Shown: positions 27,468 to 36,046 of the stretch, one piece after another
Layout of the letters: each line of letters opens with the position of its first letter
Position numbering within the stretch: the first letter of the stretch is position 1
NCBI RefSeq assembly: GCF_002005305.1
Contig: NZ_CP014782.1
Coordinates: forward strand, 6,014,001 to 6,078,000
Origin: Shewanella psychrophila
Lineage (GTDB): Bacteria; Pseudomonadota; Gammaproteobacteria; Enterobacterales; Shewanellaceae
Reading direction: 5' to 3'
Length of the DNA stretch: 64,000 nucleotides
Made by a program: the position numbers and the translations under genes
The notes under the pieces: model-generated
Told to the model about the DNA's origin: nothing
What the model saw: the letters and a program-made list of their open reading frames with translations, nothing else
The model's database searches: none

Positions 27468-29690
27468 TTACCAGTTCTTACCAATAAACAAGAATATGGC
27501 TTTCTCGCCATCATCGGCCCAACCAAAACCTATTGCAGCAGGCCCCATACTGGTGTCGGTTCCAAAATACAGGCTGCCGGAATAGATGAGATCATCCAGA
27601 TCCACATGTTCTCTTAGCTTCCAGACATTGCCTGCCTCAATACTCGCTCCCAAATAGAGAGGATAATCTGTCATGCCCAGCACATCCCGGCCTAGATCAT
27701 ATTGATACACGAATGCGCCGAAAATCTTATGGGGACCTACCAAGGCATTTTTATGGTAACCGGAAAGATTCAAGAAACCACCGAGTTCTGACAAATGCAG
27801 GCTAAAGCCTTGCTCTATATCTACAGTGGCTAGCGAAGCAATACCAACAAATGCATGGTTACCCAAACTCAATGCGCCGCGCCAATCCAATTCAAGTTGA
27901 ATAGAATACTCTTCGTGATCATCTAAGCCCGAAAAGAAAATGTTTGGGTTCTTTTCCTTTCGGTAGTGGGCATCAAAAGTAAAGCGATTACCCGATGTAG
28001 GGAAGTTAATACTATCGAGATCATCGTAGCCAAACTTAAAATATCCACCGTATGATTGGTACTCTGAATCTTCAGAAAACAACCCATCATCCAAATCCCC
28101 TTTCTCACCGGTAATACCAAGTTCAATCATGCCCTCTTTAACATAGTTATACCCGATACCTACATCGGCGCGGTACTGTGACTGCTTAAGTTTGAGTAAT
28201 CTGGAATTATTATCGAAAATCTCCCAATCTTTAATCTCGTAGCTCAATTTAGCCCTGCTATAGAAAGACTGATCATAATCCAGAGGCTGATAAAACTCGC
28301 TGGAAATCAACTTTTCATAACCTAACTTGAGCTCATTGCGCCATTCACCACCAGTATCGGTCAAATCCGTCAAGGTATAGGCCAGATCGAATGAAACAGC
28401 AGAATCCAAGGAGAAATCATCCTCCCAACTGAAGCCCAATTGAAAATAATTTGGCCCCCAAGATTTAGCATGGGTATTAAGGCTCAATACTCTGCCTTGG
28501 TCGGTATCGATAAACTCTGCATTAACGCGCTCAAACTTGTCCAAAGCATAAACATCGGCAATGCCCTTAGCTAGCCTCTCTTGAGTAACCACTTCCCCCT
28601 CTTCTATATCGAGTACTTCCCGCAACATAGAATCACTGACTTTCGAATCATTATTAAACACAATATTAACGATGGGGTGATCGATATCATCGAGCCAGCG
28701 ACGGCTCAACTGCTTCTTTCTCGCTAAATAAACTTTAAACTCATCATCACTGACACTTAATCCCTGTAGGCTTATCAAGTGCTCCCGCGCTGCCTGCTCA
28801 CCTAATATGAAAGCCTTGGGCATGATGGTAAAGTCAGTAGTACTCATCTTTCCAACATCAGGACGAATAAGAATATCGTCTTGGGTTAAGAGCAGCTTCT
28901 GTCGTTCCGTGCTGGCATTGGTTAGCATGGTTGAAAGCTGATTGAGTACGGCGACGGTACTGGTTAATTCCTCTTTTTTCACCAAAGATGAGCCAATATC
29001 CACGGCAATAATAATATCCGCACCTAATGCTTTGACGACATCAACAGGCATGTTATTGCCGATACCGCCATCGATTAGCAATTTACCCTCATATTCCACT
29101 GGTTGCAGCGCACCGGGTACTGTGGCCGATGCCTGCATCGCCTTAACTATGCTGCCATTACTGATAACGACAGCATTACTCGTTTCCAGATCCGTCGCTA
29201 CGGCACGATAAGGAATGGCGAGTTCATCGAAGTGACCAAACTGGTTCACTAAGCCAGTTGAGCGCTGGAGTAATTGCGACATGGTCTGGCCACGCAATAA
29301 ACCATTAGGAACCTTAACCTCATCGTCGCTATAGCCCATATTTAACGGGAGGTTAAATCTATCTCTCTGCTGTTTATTGCGGTAACTCAAGGCCTGTCTT
29401 GGAATTGTATCTGAATAACCGTCTGACCAATTCTCATTGAGCATGATCTTCTCAATTTCAGTGGCGCTGTATCCTAGGGCATACATGCCAGCGACATAAG
29501 CACCTATGCTAGTTCCGGCAATATAATCGACAGGAATGCGATTTTCTTCCAATATCTTAAGTACACCAATATGTGCGGCGCCCTTGGCTCCACCACCACT
29601 GAGTACCAGACCGATCTTAGGCCGCACCTCCTCTGCGAATGCCGAAAAGCATAGCGAGGGCAGGAGAAGTAAGGTGAGTAAACGCATCAT
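27468..29690 (-). CDS. Patatin-like phospholipase fused to an outer-membrane barrel (PlpD type), copy 2
   Basis: A second PlpD-type protein. Started at the ATG of MMRLLTLLLLPSLCFSAFA it is 740 residues, the same length as copy 1, and carries a matching signal peptide; a longer in-frame start (29741) would add 17 charged residues and is rejected. The patatin domain is nearly identical to copy 1 (same GGGAKG, GTSIG Ser61, DGG), with most differences in the POTRA part (about residues 310-400) and in barrel loops. This is a tandem duplication. No good Shine-Dalgarno is seen. It lies 107 bp after the large sensor gene, which is on the same strand. Confidence 0.9.
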   Translation of the reverse strand: MMRLLTLLLLPSLCFSAFAEEVRPKIGLVLSGGGAKGAAHIGVLKILEENRIPVDYIAGTSIGAYVAGMYALGYSATEIEKIMLNENWSDGYSDTIPRQALSYRNKQQRDRFNLPLNMGYSDDEVKVPNGLLRGQTMSQLLQRSTGLVNQFGHFDELAIPYRAVATDLETSNAVVISNGSIVKAMQASATVPGALQPVEYEGKLLIDGGIGNNMPVDVVKALGADIIIAVDIGSSLVKKEELTSTVAVLNQLSTMLTNASTERQKLLLTQDDILIRPDVGKMSTTDFTIMPKAFILGEQAAREHLISLQGLSVSDDEFKVYLARKKQLSRRWLDDIDHPIVNIVFNNDSKVSDSMLREVLDIEEGEVVTQERLAKGIADVYALDKFERVNAEFIDTDQGRVLSLNTHAKSWGPNYFQLGFSWEDDFSLDSAVSFDLAYTLTDLTDTGGEWRNELKLGYEKLISSEFYQPLDYDQSFYSRAKLSYEIKDWEIFDNNSRLLKLKQSQYRADVGIGYNYVKEGMIELGITGEKGDLDDGLFSEDSEYQSYGGYFKFGYDDLDSINFPTSGNRFTFDAHYRKEKNPNIFFSGLDDHEEYSIQLELDWRGALSLGNHAFVGIASLATVDIEQGFSLHLSELGGFLNLSGYHKNALVGPHKIFGAFVYQYDLGRDVLGMTDYPLYLGASIEAGNVWKLREHVDLDDLIYSGSLYFGTDTSMGPAAIGFGWADDGEKAIFLFIGKNW

Positions 29691-29797
29691 ATTCTGTTTT
29701 TCTTTAGTTCGTAGTGAGATTTGGCGCACATACTGTAACAAAAACCTAGCAAAAAGTTTAAATACAAATGAGAGAGGGGGTCATCTTAGTTATTCTA

Positions 29798-32700
29798 TCA
29801 GTCTAAAGATGAGTTTTTATTGGAAAATAGGCTCGAGTTATCCATATAAGTCTCCATCTCAGCCACTGTTAAGGGTTTGGAGAAATAATATCCCTGGATC
29901 ACATAGCAACCACGACTAAAGACCTGCTCAAGCTGCTCTTTTGTCTCCACACCTTCGGCGACGACGTTTAGCTTCAGGTTTCTGGCAAGCTCTATAATAC
30001 TACTGGCTATGGCTTGGTCGGCTTCATTGGTGGCTATATCGATAAGGAAGGAGCGATCGATTTTTAAGGTATCCACATCGAAATGGCGTAAATAGGCTAA
30101 TGAAGAGTAACCCGTACCAAAATCATCGATAGCAACATCTATCCCAAGCGCTCTAAGCTCTAGTAGATGCTCCTTAGCTGTATCCAGCTCCTTCATCAAT
30201 ACGCCTTCAGTGATTTCGAAACCCAATAAACGCGGGTCCAGCTTGGTCTCCTCTAAGATTTTTTTAATCCCTTCGATAAAATCAGGCTGGCGGAAATGAA
30301 CCGCCGAGATGTTCACAGACAACTTAAAGGTCTCTGTATAAAACTGGGACCAGATGGCACCTTGTACACAGGCTTGACGTAGCACCCAGCGATCGATATC
30401 AACAATCAAACCACAAGACTCGGCCACCTTGATAAAGATATCGGTACGGACCAAGCCATCTTTATGATGACGCCACCTCAATAGCGCTTCCATACCGATC
30501 AACTTATCTCCCTTAAGAATATCGACCTGAGGCTGATAATGAAGCTCAAACTCTTCTCTTTCTATTGCCTTACGAAGCTCGGCTTCTAATCTTAGATGAT
30601 ACAAGGCTTCTAAATTGCGTTCCGAAGAGAAGTACTGGAAATTGCCACGGCCTTCTTCTTTGGCATGATACATGGCCTGATCGGCATTTTTAATCAGAAC
30701 CTCAGGTTGTCTGGCATCATCGGGCCACAAACTCACCCCTATGCTGGTCGAGATGAAAAATTCTCTACCATAGAGTTCAAATGGTGTTTCAATTTGTTCG
30801 AGTAACTGAGTACAAATATGATTTATCGTATCTAAATTTGAGGCGTCTCTTAATAAGATCACAAATTCATCGCCACCGAAACGACATAAGGTGTGCTCTT
30901 GTGAGATACAAGACTGTAGACGATTGGCAGCCTCGACCAATAAGGCATCCCCCATGCTGTGGCCATAGGAGTCATTAACATGTTTAAATCTATCCAGGTC
31001 GAGAAATATCAGTGCTAATTTTTCACCGCTATGCTCAGCACGATGTATGGACTGAGCTAACCGAGTAGAAAATAGAGAGCGATTCGGCAGACCGGTTAGC
31101 ACATCATAATTTGCCAGTCGTCTGAGATCTGCCTCCGTGCGTTTACGCTCGGTAATGTCGGAAAATACGGCGACATAGTGGGTAATATTGCCTTTACTTC
31201 CCAACATAGCAGAAACATTAAGCCAGACTGGACATGAGCCACCTTTTACACATAGAAACTCTCTCTCACCTGTCCAGGTGACTCCCTGCTGCAAGAGGTG
31301 AACAATCTCATCCGATCGCCCCTCTTTAGCTAAGATGAGTTCTGAGAAATACTTACCGTTTAGTTCTTTAGTCGTTGCACCGACTATAGTTTGAGCGGCT
31401 TTATTAGACACCTTAATTCGTTCTGCCGCGTCCAGAATCAACACGCCTTCGGAGGTGTTACCAAATGCCTGAGCCAGCAACTTTACATCATCTTCGAGTT
31501 GGCGCTGTAGGGTGATATCTGAATAAATGCCCGCAACCCTTAATATACGACCGGACTCAGCATCCACCTCGACCGGACGCCCCCTGACTCTGGTCCATCC
31601 CCAACTCTTATCTTCACGGCGATAGCGATACTCAACATCGAAACGGTCGCTCGCTCCTTGAAGCATGTTATCCCAAGCATTGACCACCTTATCTCTATCT
31701 TCCCTATGAATAGGAAAGTCCTCTAACTTGAGTATTCTATTTCCTCTGTCATCCTTTTTCTCTGCCCGCTGATTCTCCAAGCTAAACATCTGAGAGTCCT
31801 GCCGCCATTCCCATAGCTCAGAATCACTGCCTTTCAGAGACTGCCTAAGCCTTTCTTCGCTCTCAACTAATGCCGCGTTGATCAGTTTAAATGCTTGAAC
31901 CTGCCTCTGGCGATAGAAAATAACTCCGCCACATATACACAGTAAGATTAATAACAGCAGGCTCTTAACCCAGGTCATCTGCCACCAATAATGCTTCACG
32001 GCAAAGCTGAAACGGTATGGCTTATCAGACCAGATCCCATTCTCCTGGCTCAGGATTTCTAAGGTATATTTTCCTGACTGTAAACCTGTGATATTCAGCT
32101 GAGACTGCCCGTCGAGAAGTAAAAATTTAGCTTCGCTAATGTCCCCTTCTCGTTTCAATCGATACTGTAGAGTCATGGGTGTATCATCGAGATAATCCAG
32201 ACTGGTTATCTGGAAACTAATCATCCTTGCACCGGGCTTTATGATTTTTTCATCTTGGGGAATGAGGTCTATTTGAACTCCCTCGTCATAGAAAACAGAT
32301 ACCGTCTCCAGAAACACACCGTCGCGCAGAATTCGATTGGCTAAATTGTCGACATCGAGCAGCATGGCTCCATCCGGCGTGCCGACATAAAGCCCCTCCC
32401 TGGGATCATAAAAGAATGAACCATCATTGAGTTCATCCCCTAACAAGCCATCGTCATGGCCAAGAACCATGATCTCCTCTGTCGATTTTGTATACCTTAG
32501 CATCGACTTAGGGCAACCGATTAACCTGAAATCGGCAGTTTTCTGAATGAAATAGACAGAATTACAATCAATTTCCCACTCTTTATTTAGTTCCCTAGCA
32601 TCATCGGAATCCAGTGAGTATTCGATCAAACCTTTTGGTGATGTCCCCAACCAAAACGTATCAGAATCAATTTCCTCGATATAATTGATGTCCATTTCGC

Positions 32701-34276
32701 TGCTGCCATCACTGAACTTGTCGAGTTTTGAATGGAACTCACCTTCATTGTCCAAATAACCAAATAACTCGGTGCCACCCAGCCACAGCTTTCCCGACTC
32801 ATCCCTTATAACCGTTCTGATATCTACTATTCTCGGATTAAGGCCGCCAGAGAAAACAGGCATAGATTGAGGATTAAAAAGACCCGGTTCCCAGAAATAT
32901 AAACCTGTGGAGGTCATGAACCACCAGCGACCTAGAATTAAAGGATCTTCATAAGTGGCAAAAACTATCTTATGTTCCAGTGAACTATCGCCATGAGTCC
33001 ACTGTGCAAATCTTTGGGCCGTAAAAGTGGCTTTATTCACCACAAATAAACCATTGGTGGTCGCTAATAGGAGGTGCGCAGCATCCAGACTCTCTACGCT
33101 ATAAATACTATCGTTGAGCTCTAACCCTTGGGGAAATAGGCTTGTAGAGGTTTTAGCTTGCCTGTCGATTAAAATCAGGCCATTGTCTGTACCGAACCAA
33201 ACACGCTCACCCTCACCATAGGTTCCCCAAATCATCTCATTACTCATAGAATATGGTGACGAAGTGGTATAGGTATCGAGCAAGAAGTCTGGCTCACTTG
33301 TGACTATGGCCAAGCCTTCTCCGGCCCCTCCAACCCAAATCAATCCAGAGTCATCAATTTCAATATCATAGATATAATCCATGTCAGCATCTTGCTTAAG
33401 CTGCTCTTTATATATTTGGTATTCTGTGTCTCCAGGCTTCCACTTGATCAAGCCTACTCTTCCGGAGATCCAAAAGCTGCCCTCATTATCTTCGGCTATG
33501 TTGGTGGCATAAAAAGAGAGAGCCTCGACAGGTTCAATCTTGAGAGTGTCTGCATAGACTCGATAAACTCCCTCACTCGAACTCAGCCAAATTCGCCCCA
33601 GAGAATCTTTAAACAACTGTTTCATCAAGCCATATTCCTCTCCCCAGGGGAAAACAGCGATTCTCAAACCTTGGCTATCCCTAAGCTGTAATTCATACTC
33701 AGTGCCAACTATGATACGGCCATCATCTAAGGCAACTAAATTTCCCCAAGGTATATCTGCATTAGTTGGAAGAAAGTTGATCCGCTCGAGTGAGGTCTTT
33801 TCGTAGGAATATTGAAGTAACTCACCATCTAAGGTCAGGAAAATATAATGATCACCTTCCTTCACCTGAGCTATGATGCCACCGCCCTTATAATCAGGAA
33901 ATAGTGACTCGCTACCGAAACGAACAAACTTATTCTGTAGCATATCGTATAGGTAAGTATCTGCGTAATTACTGACTAGCAGATGCTGATCACTCAAGGG
34001 CTCAACCATATTAATATATTCACCGGAGAGCCTGAGGTCGAATGCAACCTTGTCAATACGTCTTATCTTAGAGTTACTTAATCGAAATAGTCCCTGTTCT
34101 GTAGCTACCCACACGAATCCGTGAGAGTCGAAGCTGATATCGTTTATTGTGCTAGCTTCTAAACCTTCTGTTTCGCCAAAGACACGCATAACAAAATCAC
34201 TCGCCATGACGGGAGTCAGACAAGTGCCGATGCATATTAATAAAAAGACAGTTTTTATAATTTTAGTTATTAGCAT
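29798..34276 (-). CDS. Large membrane sensor with beta-propeller, Y_Y_Y, two PAS, GGDEF and EAL domains
   Basis: A 1492-residue protein. A signal peptide (1-25) is followed by a periplasmic two-bladed propeller made of Reg_prop repeats (for example DSHGFVWVATEQGLFR, DDSGLIWVGGAGEGL, DESGKLWLGG) to about residue 690, then a Y_Y_Y domain (about 690-765), a membrane segment (about 770-790), a PAS domain (about 810-925) and a second PAS (about 935-1055). The GGDEF domain has an intact RFGGDEF (about 1132) but no RxxD inhibitory site five residues before it. The EAL domain has EALLRW (about 1262), EITEGVL, DDFGTGYSSL and AEGVET, so both activities look possible. It should sense a periplasmic ligand and set c-di-GMP. 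The signal is unknown. Confidence 0.9.
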   Translation of the reverse strand: MLITKIIKTVFLLICIGTCLTPVMASDFVMRVFGETEGLEASTINDISFDSHGFVWVATEQGLFRLSNSKIRRIDKVAFDLRLSGEYINMVEPLSDQHLLVSNYADTYLYDMLQNKFVRFGSESLFPDYKGGGIIAQVKEGDHYIFLTLDGELLQYSYEKTSLERINFLPTNADIPWGNLVALDDGRIIVGTEYELQLRDSQGLRIAVFPWGEEYGLMKQLFKDSLGRIWLSSSEGVYRVYADTLKIEPVEALSFYATNIAEDNEGSFWISGRVGLIKWKPGDTEYQIYKEQLKQDADMDYIYDIEIDDSGLIWVGGAGEGLAIVTSEPDFLLDTYTTSSPYSMSNEMIWGTYGEGERVWFGTDNGLILIDRQAKTSTSLFPQGLELNDSIYSVESLDAAHLLLATTNGLFVVNKATFTAQRFAQWTHGDSSLEHKIVFATYEDPLILGRWWFMTSTGLYFWEPGLFNPQSMPVFSGGLNPRIVDIRTVIRDESGKLWLGGTELFGYLDNEGEFHSKLDKFSDGSSEMDINYIEEIDSDTFWLGTSPKGLIEYSLDSDDARELNKEWEIDCNSVYFIQKTADFRLIGCPKSMLRYTKSTEEIMVLGHDDGLLGDELNDGSFFYDPREGLYVGTPDGAMLLDVDNLANRILRDGVFLETVSVFYDEGVQIDLIPQDEKIIKPGARMISFQITSLDYLDDTPMTLQYRLKREGDISEAKFLLLDGQSQLNITGLQSGKYTLEILSQENGIWSDKPYRFSFAVKHYWWQMTWVKSLLLLILLCICGGVIFYRQRQVQAFKLINAALVESEERLRQSLKGSDSELWEWRQDSQMFSLENQRAEKKDDRGNRILKLEDFPIHREDRDKVVNAWDNMLQGASDRFDVEYRYRREDKSWGWTRVRGRPVEVDAESGRILRVAGIYSDITLQRQLEDDVKLLAQAFGNTSEGVLILDAAERIKVSNKAAQTIVGATTKELNGKYFSELILAKEGRSDEIVHLLQQGVTWTGEREFLCVKGGSCPVWLNVSAMLGSKGNITHYVAVFSDITERKRTEADLRRLANYDVLTGLPNRSLFSTRLAQSIHRAEHSGEKLALIFLDLDRFKHVNDSYGHSMGDALLVEAANRLQSCISQEHTLCRFGGDEFVILLRDASNLDTINHICTQLLEQIETPFELYGREFFISTSIGVSLWPDDARQPEVLIKNADQAMYHAKEEGRGNFQYFSSERNLEALYHLRLEAELRKAIEREEFELHYQPQVDILKGDKLIGMEALLRWRHHKDGLVRTDIFIKVAESCGLIVDIDRWVLRQACVQGAIWSQFYTETFKLSVNISAVHFRQPDFIEGIKKILEETKLDPRLLGFEITEGVLMKELDTAKEHLLELRALGIDVAIDDFGTGYSSLAYLRHFDVDTLKIDRSFLIDIATNEADQAIASSIIELARNLKLNVVAEGVETKEQLEQVFSRGCYVIQGYYFSKPLTVAEMETYMDNSSLFSNKNSSLD

Positions 34277-34406
34277 TAGCGATTAGCACTACTCATACAA
34301 ATAGGGTATCGGGTCCACTTTAAAAAAACTTACTTCGAATGTATCAGTTCATTAAGGCTAATACACCTGCTTAATAGCAATTATAAGCACTGCTTGTTTT
34401 CAAGGC

Positions 34407-34437
34407 ATAAAAAAAGACGCTCAAATGAGCGCCTTTT
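34407..34437 (-). terminator. Rho-independent terminator of lpdA
   Basis: On the minus strand arms 34436-34426 and 34423-34413 pair (AAAGGCGCTCA with TGAGCGTCTTT, one G-U) and run into a TTTTTT tract. It lies about 20 bp after the lpdA stop. Confidence 0.9.
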
Positions 34438-34456
34438 TCATGACTCTAAGAAAAAA

Positions 34457-35887
34457 TTACTTTTTCTTCTTTTTAGCCTTAGGATTTGGTAAATCAGTGA
34501 TCGAACCTTCGTAGATCTCAGCCGCTAGGCCTACAGACTCATGCAAGGTTGGGTGAGCATGAATTGTCAATGCTAGATCTTCTGCATCACAACCCATCTC
34601 GATCGCCAAGCCAATCTCACCAAGAAGCTCACCGCCGTTAACACCAACGATAGCGCCACCGATAACTCTATGAGTCTCTTTATCGAAAATCAGCTTAGTC
34701 ATACCATCACTACAATCAGAAGCGATTGCACGGCCACTGGCAGCCCAAGGGAAACTTGCAGTCTCGTAGGCGATACCTTGCTCTTTGGCTTCTTTCTCGG
34801 TCAGACCAACCCAAGCGACTTCAGGGTCAGTGTAAGCAATTGAAGGGATCACTTTTGGATCGAAGAAGTGCTTCAAGCCTGAGATAACTTCTGCAGCCAC
34901 ATGGCCTTCATGCACACCTTTATGAGCAAGCATAGGCTGACCGACGATATCACCGATAGCGTAAATGTTAGGTACATTGGTACGCATCTGCTTATCAACA
35001 TTGGTGAAGCCACGCTCATCAACATTAATTCCGGCTTTTTCAGCATCGATCGACTTACCGTTTGGTGCACGGCCGATTGCTACTAGCACAGCATCGTAAC
35101 GAACCGCTTCAGTCGGTGCCTTCTTGCCTTCCATAGTGACATAGATACCATCATCTTTGGCTTCTACAGCTGTCACTTTAGTTTGCATCATAAGGTTAAA
35201 CTTGTTCTTAACCTTCTTGGTGTAAACGCGAACGATATCTTTGTCAGCTGCAGGGATCAATTGATCCAGCATCTCGACAACATCTATCTGGCTACCCAGA
35301 GAAGCGTAAACAGTACCCATCTCAAGGCCTATGATGCCGCCGCCCATGATGAGCAACTTACCCGGAACTTCTTTAAGCTCCAATGCATCGGTAGAATCCC
35401 AGACACGTGGATCAGAATGAGGAATGAAAGGCAGTTCGATAGGGCGAGAACCTGCGGCAATGATCGCCTGTTCGAAATGAACCACTTTAACGCCGTCTTC
35501 ACCAACAACTTCGATAGTGTTAGGACCGGTAAATTTACCGAAACCATTAACCACGTCGACTTTACGCATTTTAGACATGCCGCCTAAACCGCCTGTCAAC
35601 TGGCTGATAACCGTATTCTTAAAACCACGTAGCTTATCAAGGTCGATCTTTGGCTCGCCAAAAACCACACCGTGATCGGCAACAGCTTTCGCCTCTTCGA
35701 TCACTTTAGATACATGGAGAAGTGCCTTCGATGGGATACAACCCACGTTCAGACAAACACCACCAAGTGTGCTGAAACGTTCGATGATTACAGTGTCCAA
35801 CCCTAAGTCAGCCGCACGGAACGCTGCCGAATAACCAGCAGGGCCTGAGCCTAATACCACTACCTGAGTTTTGATTTCGTTACTCAT
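34457..35887 (-). CDS. lpdA: Dihydrolipoyl dehydrogenase (E3)
   Basis: A 476-residue FAD disulphide oxidoreductase that reoxidises dihydrolipoamide for the pyruvate and 2-oxoglutarate dehydrogenase complexes. The start MSNEIKTQVVVLGSGPAGYS matches E. coli Lpd; AGAGGA is 5 nt upstream, so the 7-codon extension is rejected. The FAD site is GSGPAGYSAA, the redox pair is Cys45/Cys50 (GGVCLNVGCIPSK), the NAD site is GGGIIGLEMG, and the catalytic His is in HAHPTLHES. The C-terminus ends in five Lys. It is the last gene of the pdhR-aceEF-lpdA cluster, 159 bp after aceF with a terminator and a probable promoter in the gap. Confidence 0.97.
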   Translation of the reverse strand: MSNEIKTQVVVLGSGPAGYSAAFRAADLGLDTVIIERFSTLGGVCLNVGCIPSKALLHVSKVIEEAKAVADHGVVFGEPKIDLDKLRGFKNTVISQLTGGLGGMSKMRKVDVVNGFGKFTGPNTIEVVGEDGVKVVHFEQAIIAAGSRPIELPFIPHSDPRVWDSTDALELKEVPGKLLIMGGGIIGLEMGTVYASLGSQIDVVEMLDQLIPAADKDIVRVYTKKVKNKFNLMMQTKVTAVEAKDDGIYVTMEGKKAPTEAVRYDAVLVAIGRAPNGKSIDAEKAGINVDERGFTNVDKQMRTNVPNIYAIGDIVGQPMLAHKGVHEGHVAAEVISGLKHFFDPKVIPSIAYTDPEVAWVGLTEKEAKEQGIAYETASFPWAASGRAIASDCSDGMTKLIFDKETHRVIGGAIVGVNGGELLGEIGLAIEMGCDAEDLALTIHAHPTLHESVGLAAEIYEGSITDLPNPKAKKKKK

Positions 35888-35968
35888 GATTTCCTCTATT
35901 CTTTTCATTTCCTTGCACTAACAAGTAGCGCAAGAATAAAACGTTGCCAGATCTTGTAAGGTGGCCGC

Positions 35969-35998
35969 ATTTTAACCTTTGTTTGATACCGATCACAA
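35969..35998 (-). promoter_or_regulatory. Candidate lpdA promoter with a CRP-like site
   Basis: On the minus strand TTGTGA (35998-35993), an 18-nt spacer and TAAAAT (35974-35969) lie 82 bp before the lpdA start. A CRP-like TGTGA-N6-TCAAA (35997-35982) overlaps the -35. Both calls are by eye and the CRP half is one base off consensus. Confidence 0.35.
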
Positions 35999-36012
35999 TC
36001 ATACATTTACTA

Positions 36013-36040
36013 TAAAAAAGGCTGCTTGTAATAAGCAGCC
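36013..36040 (-). terminator. Terminator between aceF and lpdA
   Basis: On the minus strand GGCTGCTT (36040-36033), loop ATTAC and AAGCAGCC (36027-36020) form an 8-bp perfect stem followed by TTTTTTATAG. It lies right after the aceF stop, and implies that lpdA is transcribed partly or wholly on its own. Confidence 0.85.
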
Positions 36041-36046
36041 CCTTTT

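Noticed and set aside
30781..30978. Plus-strand frame opposite the GGDEF domain of the large sensor
   Set aside because: It is antisense to a well-conserved catalytic domain and lacks a ribosome binding site.
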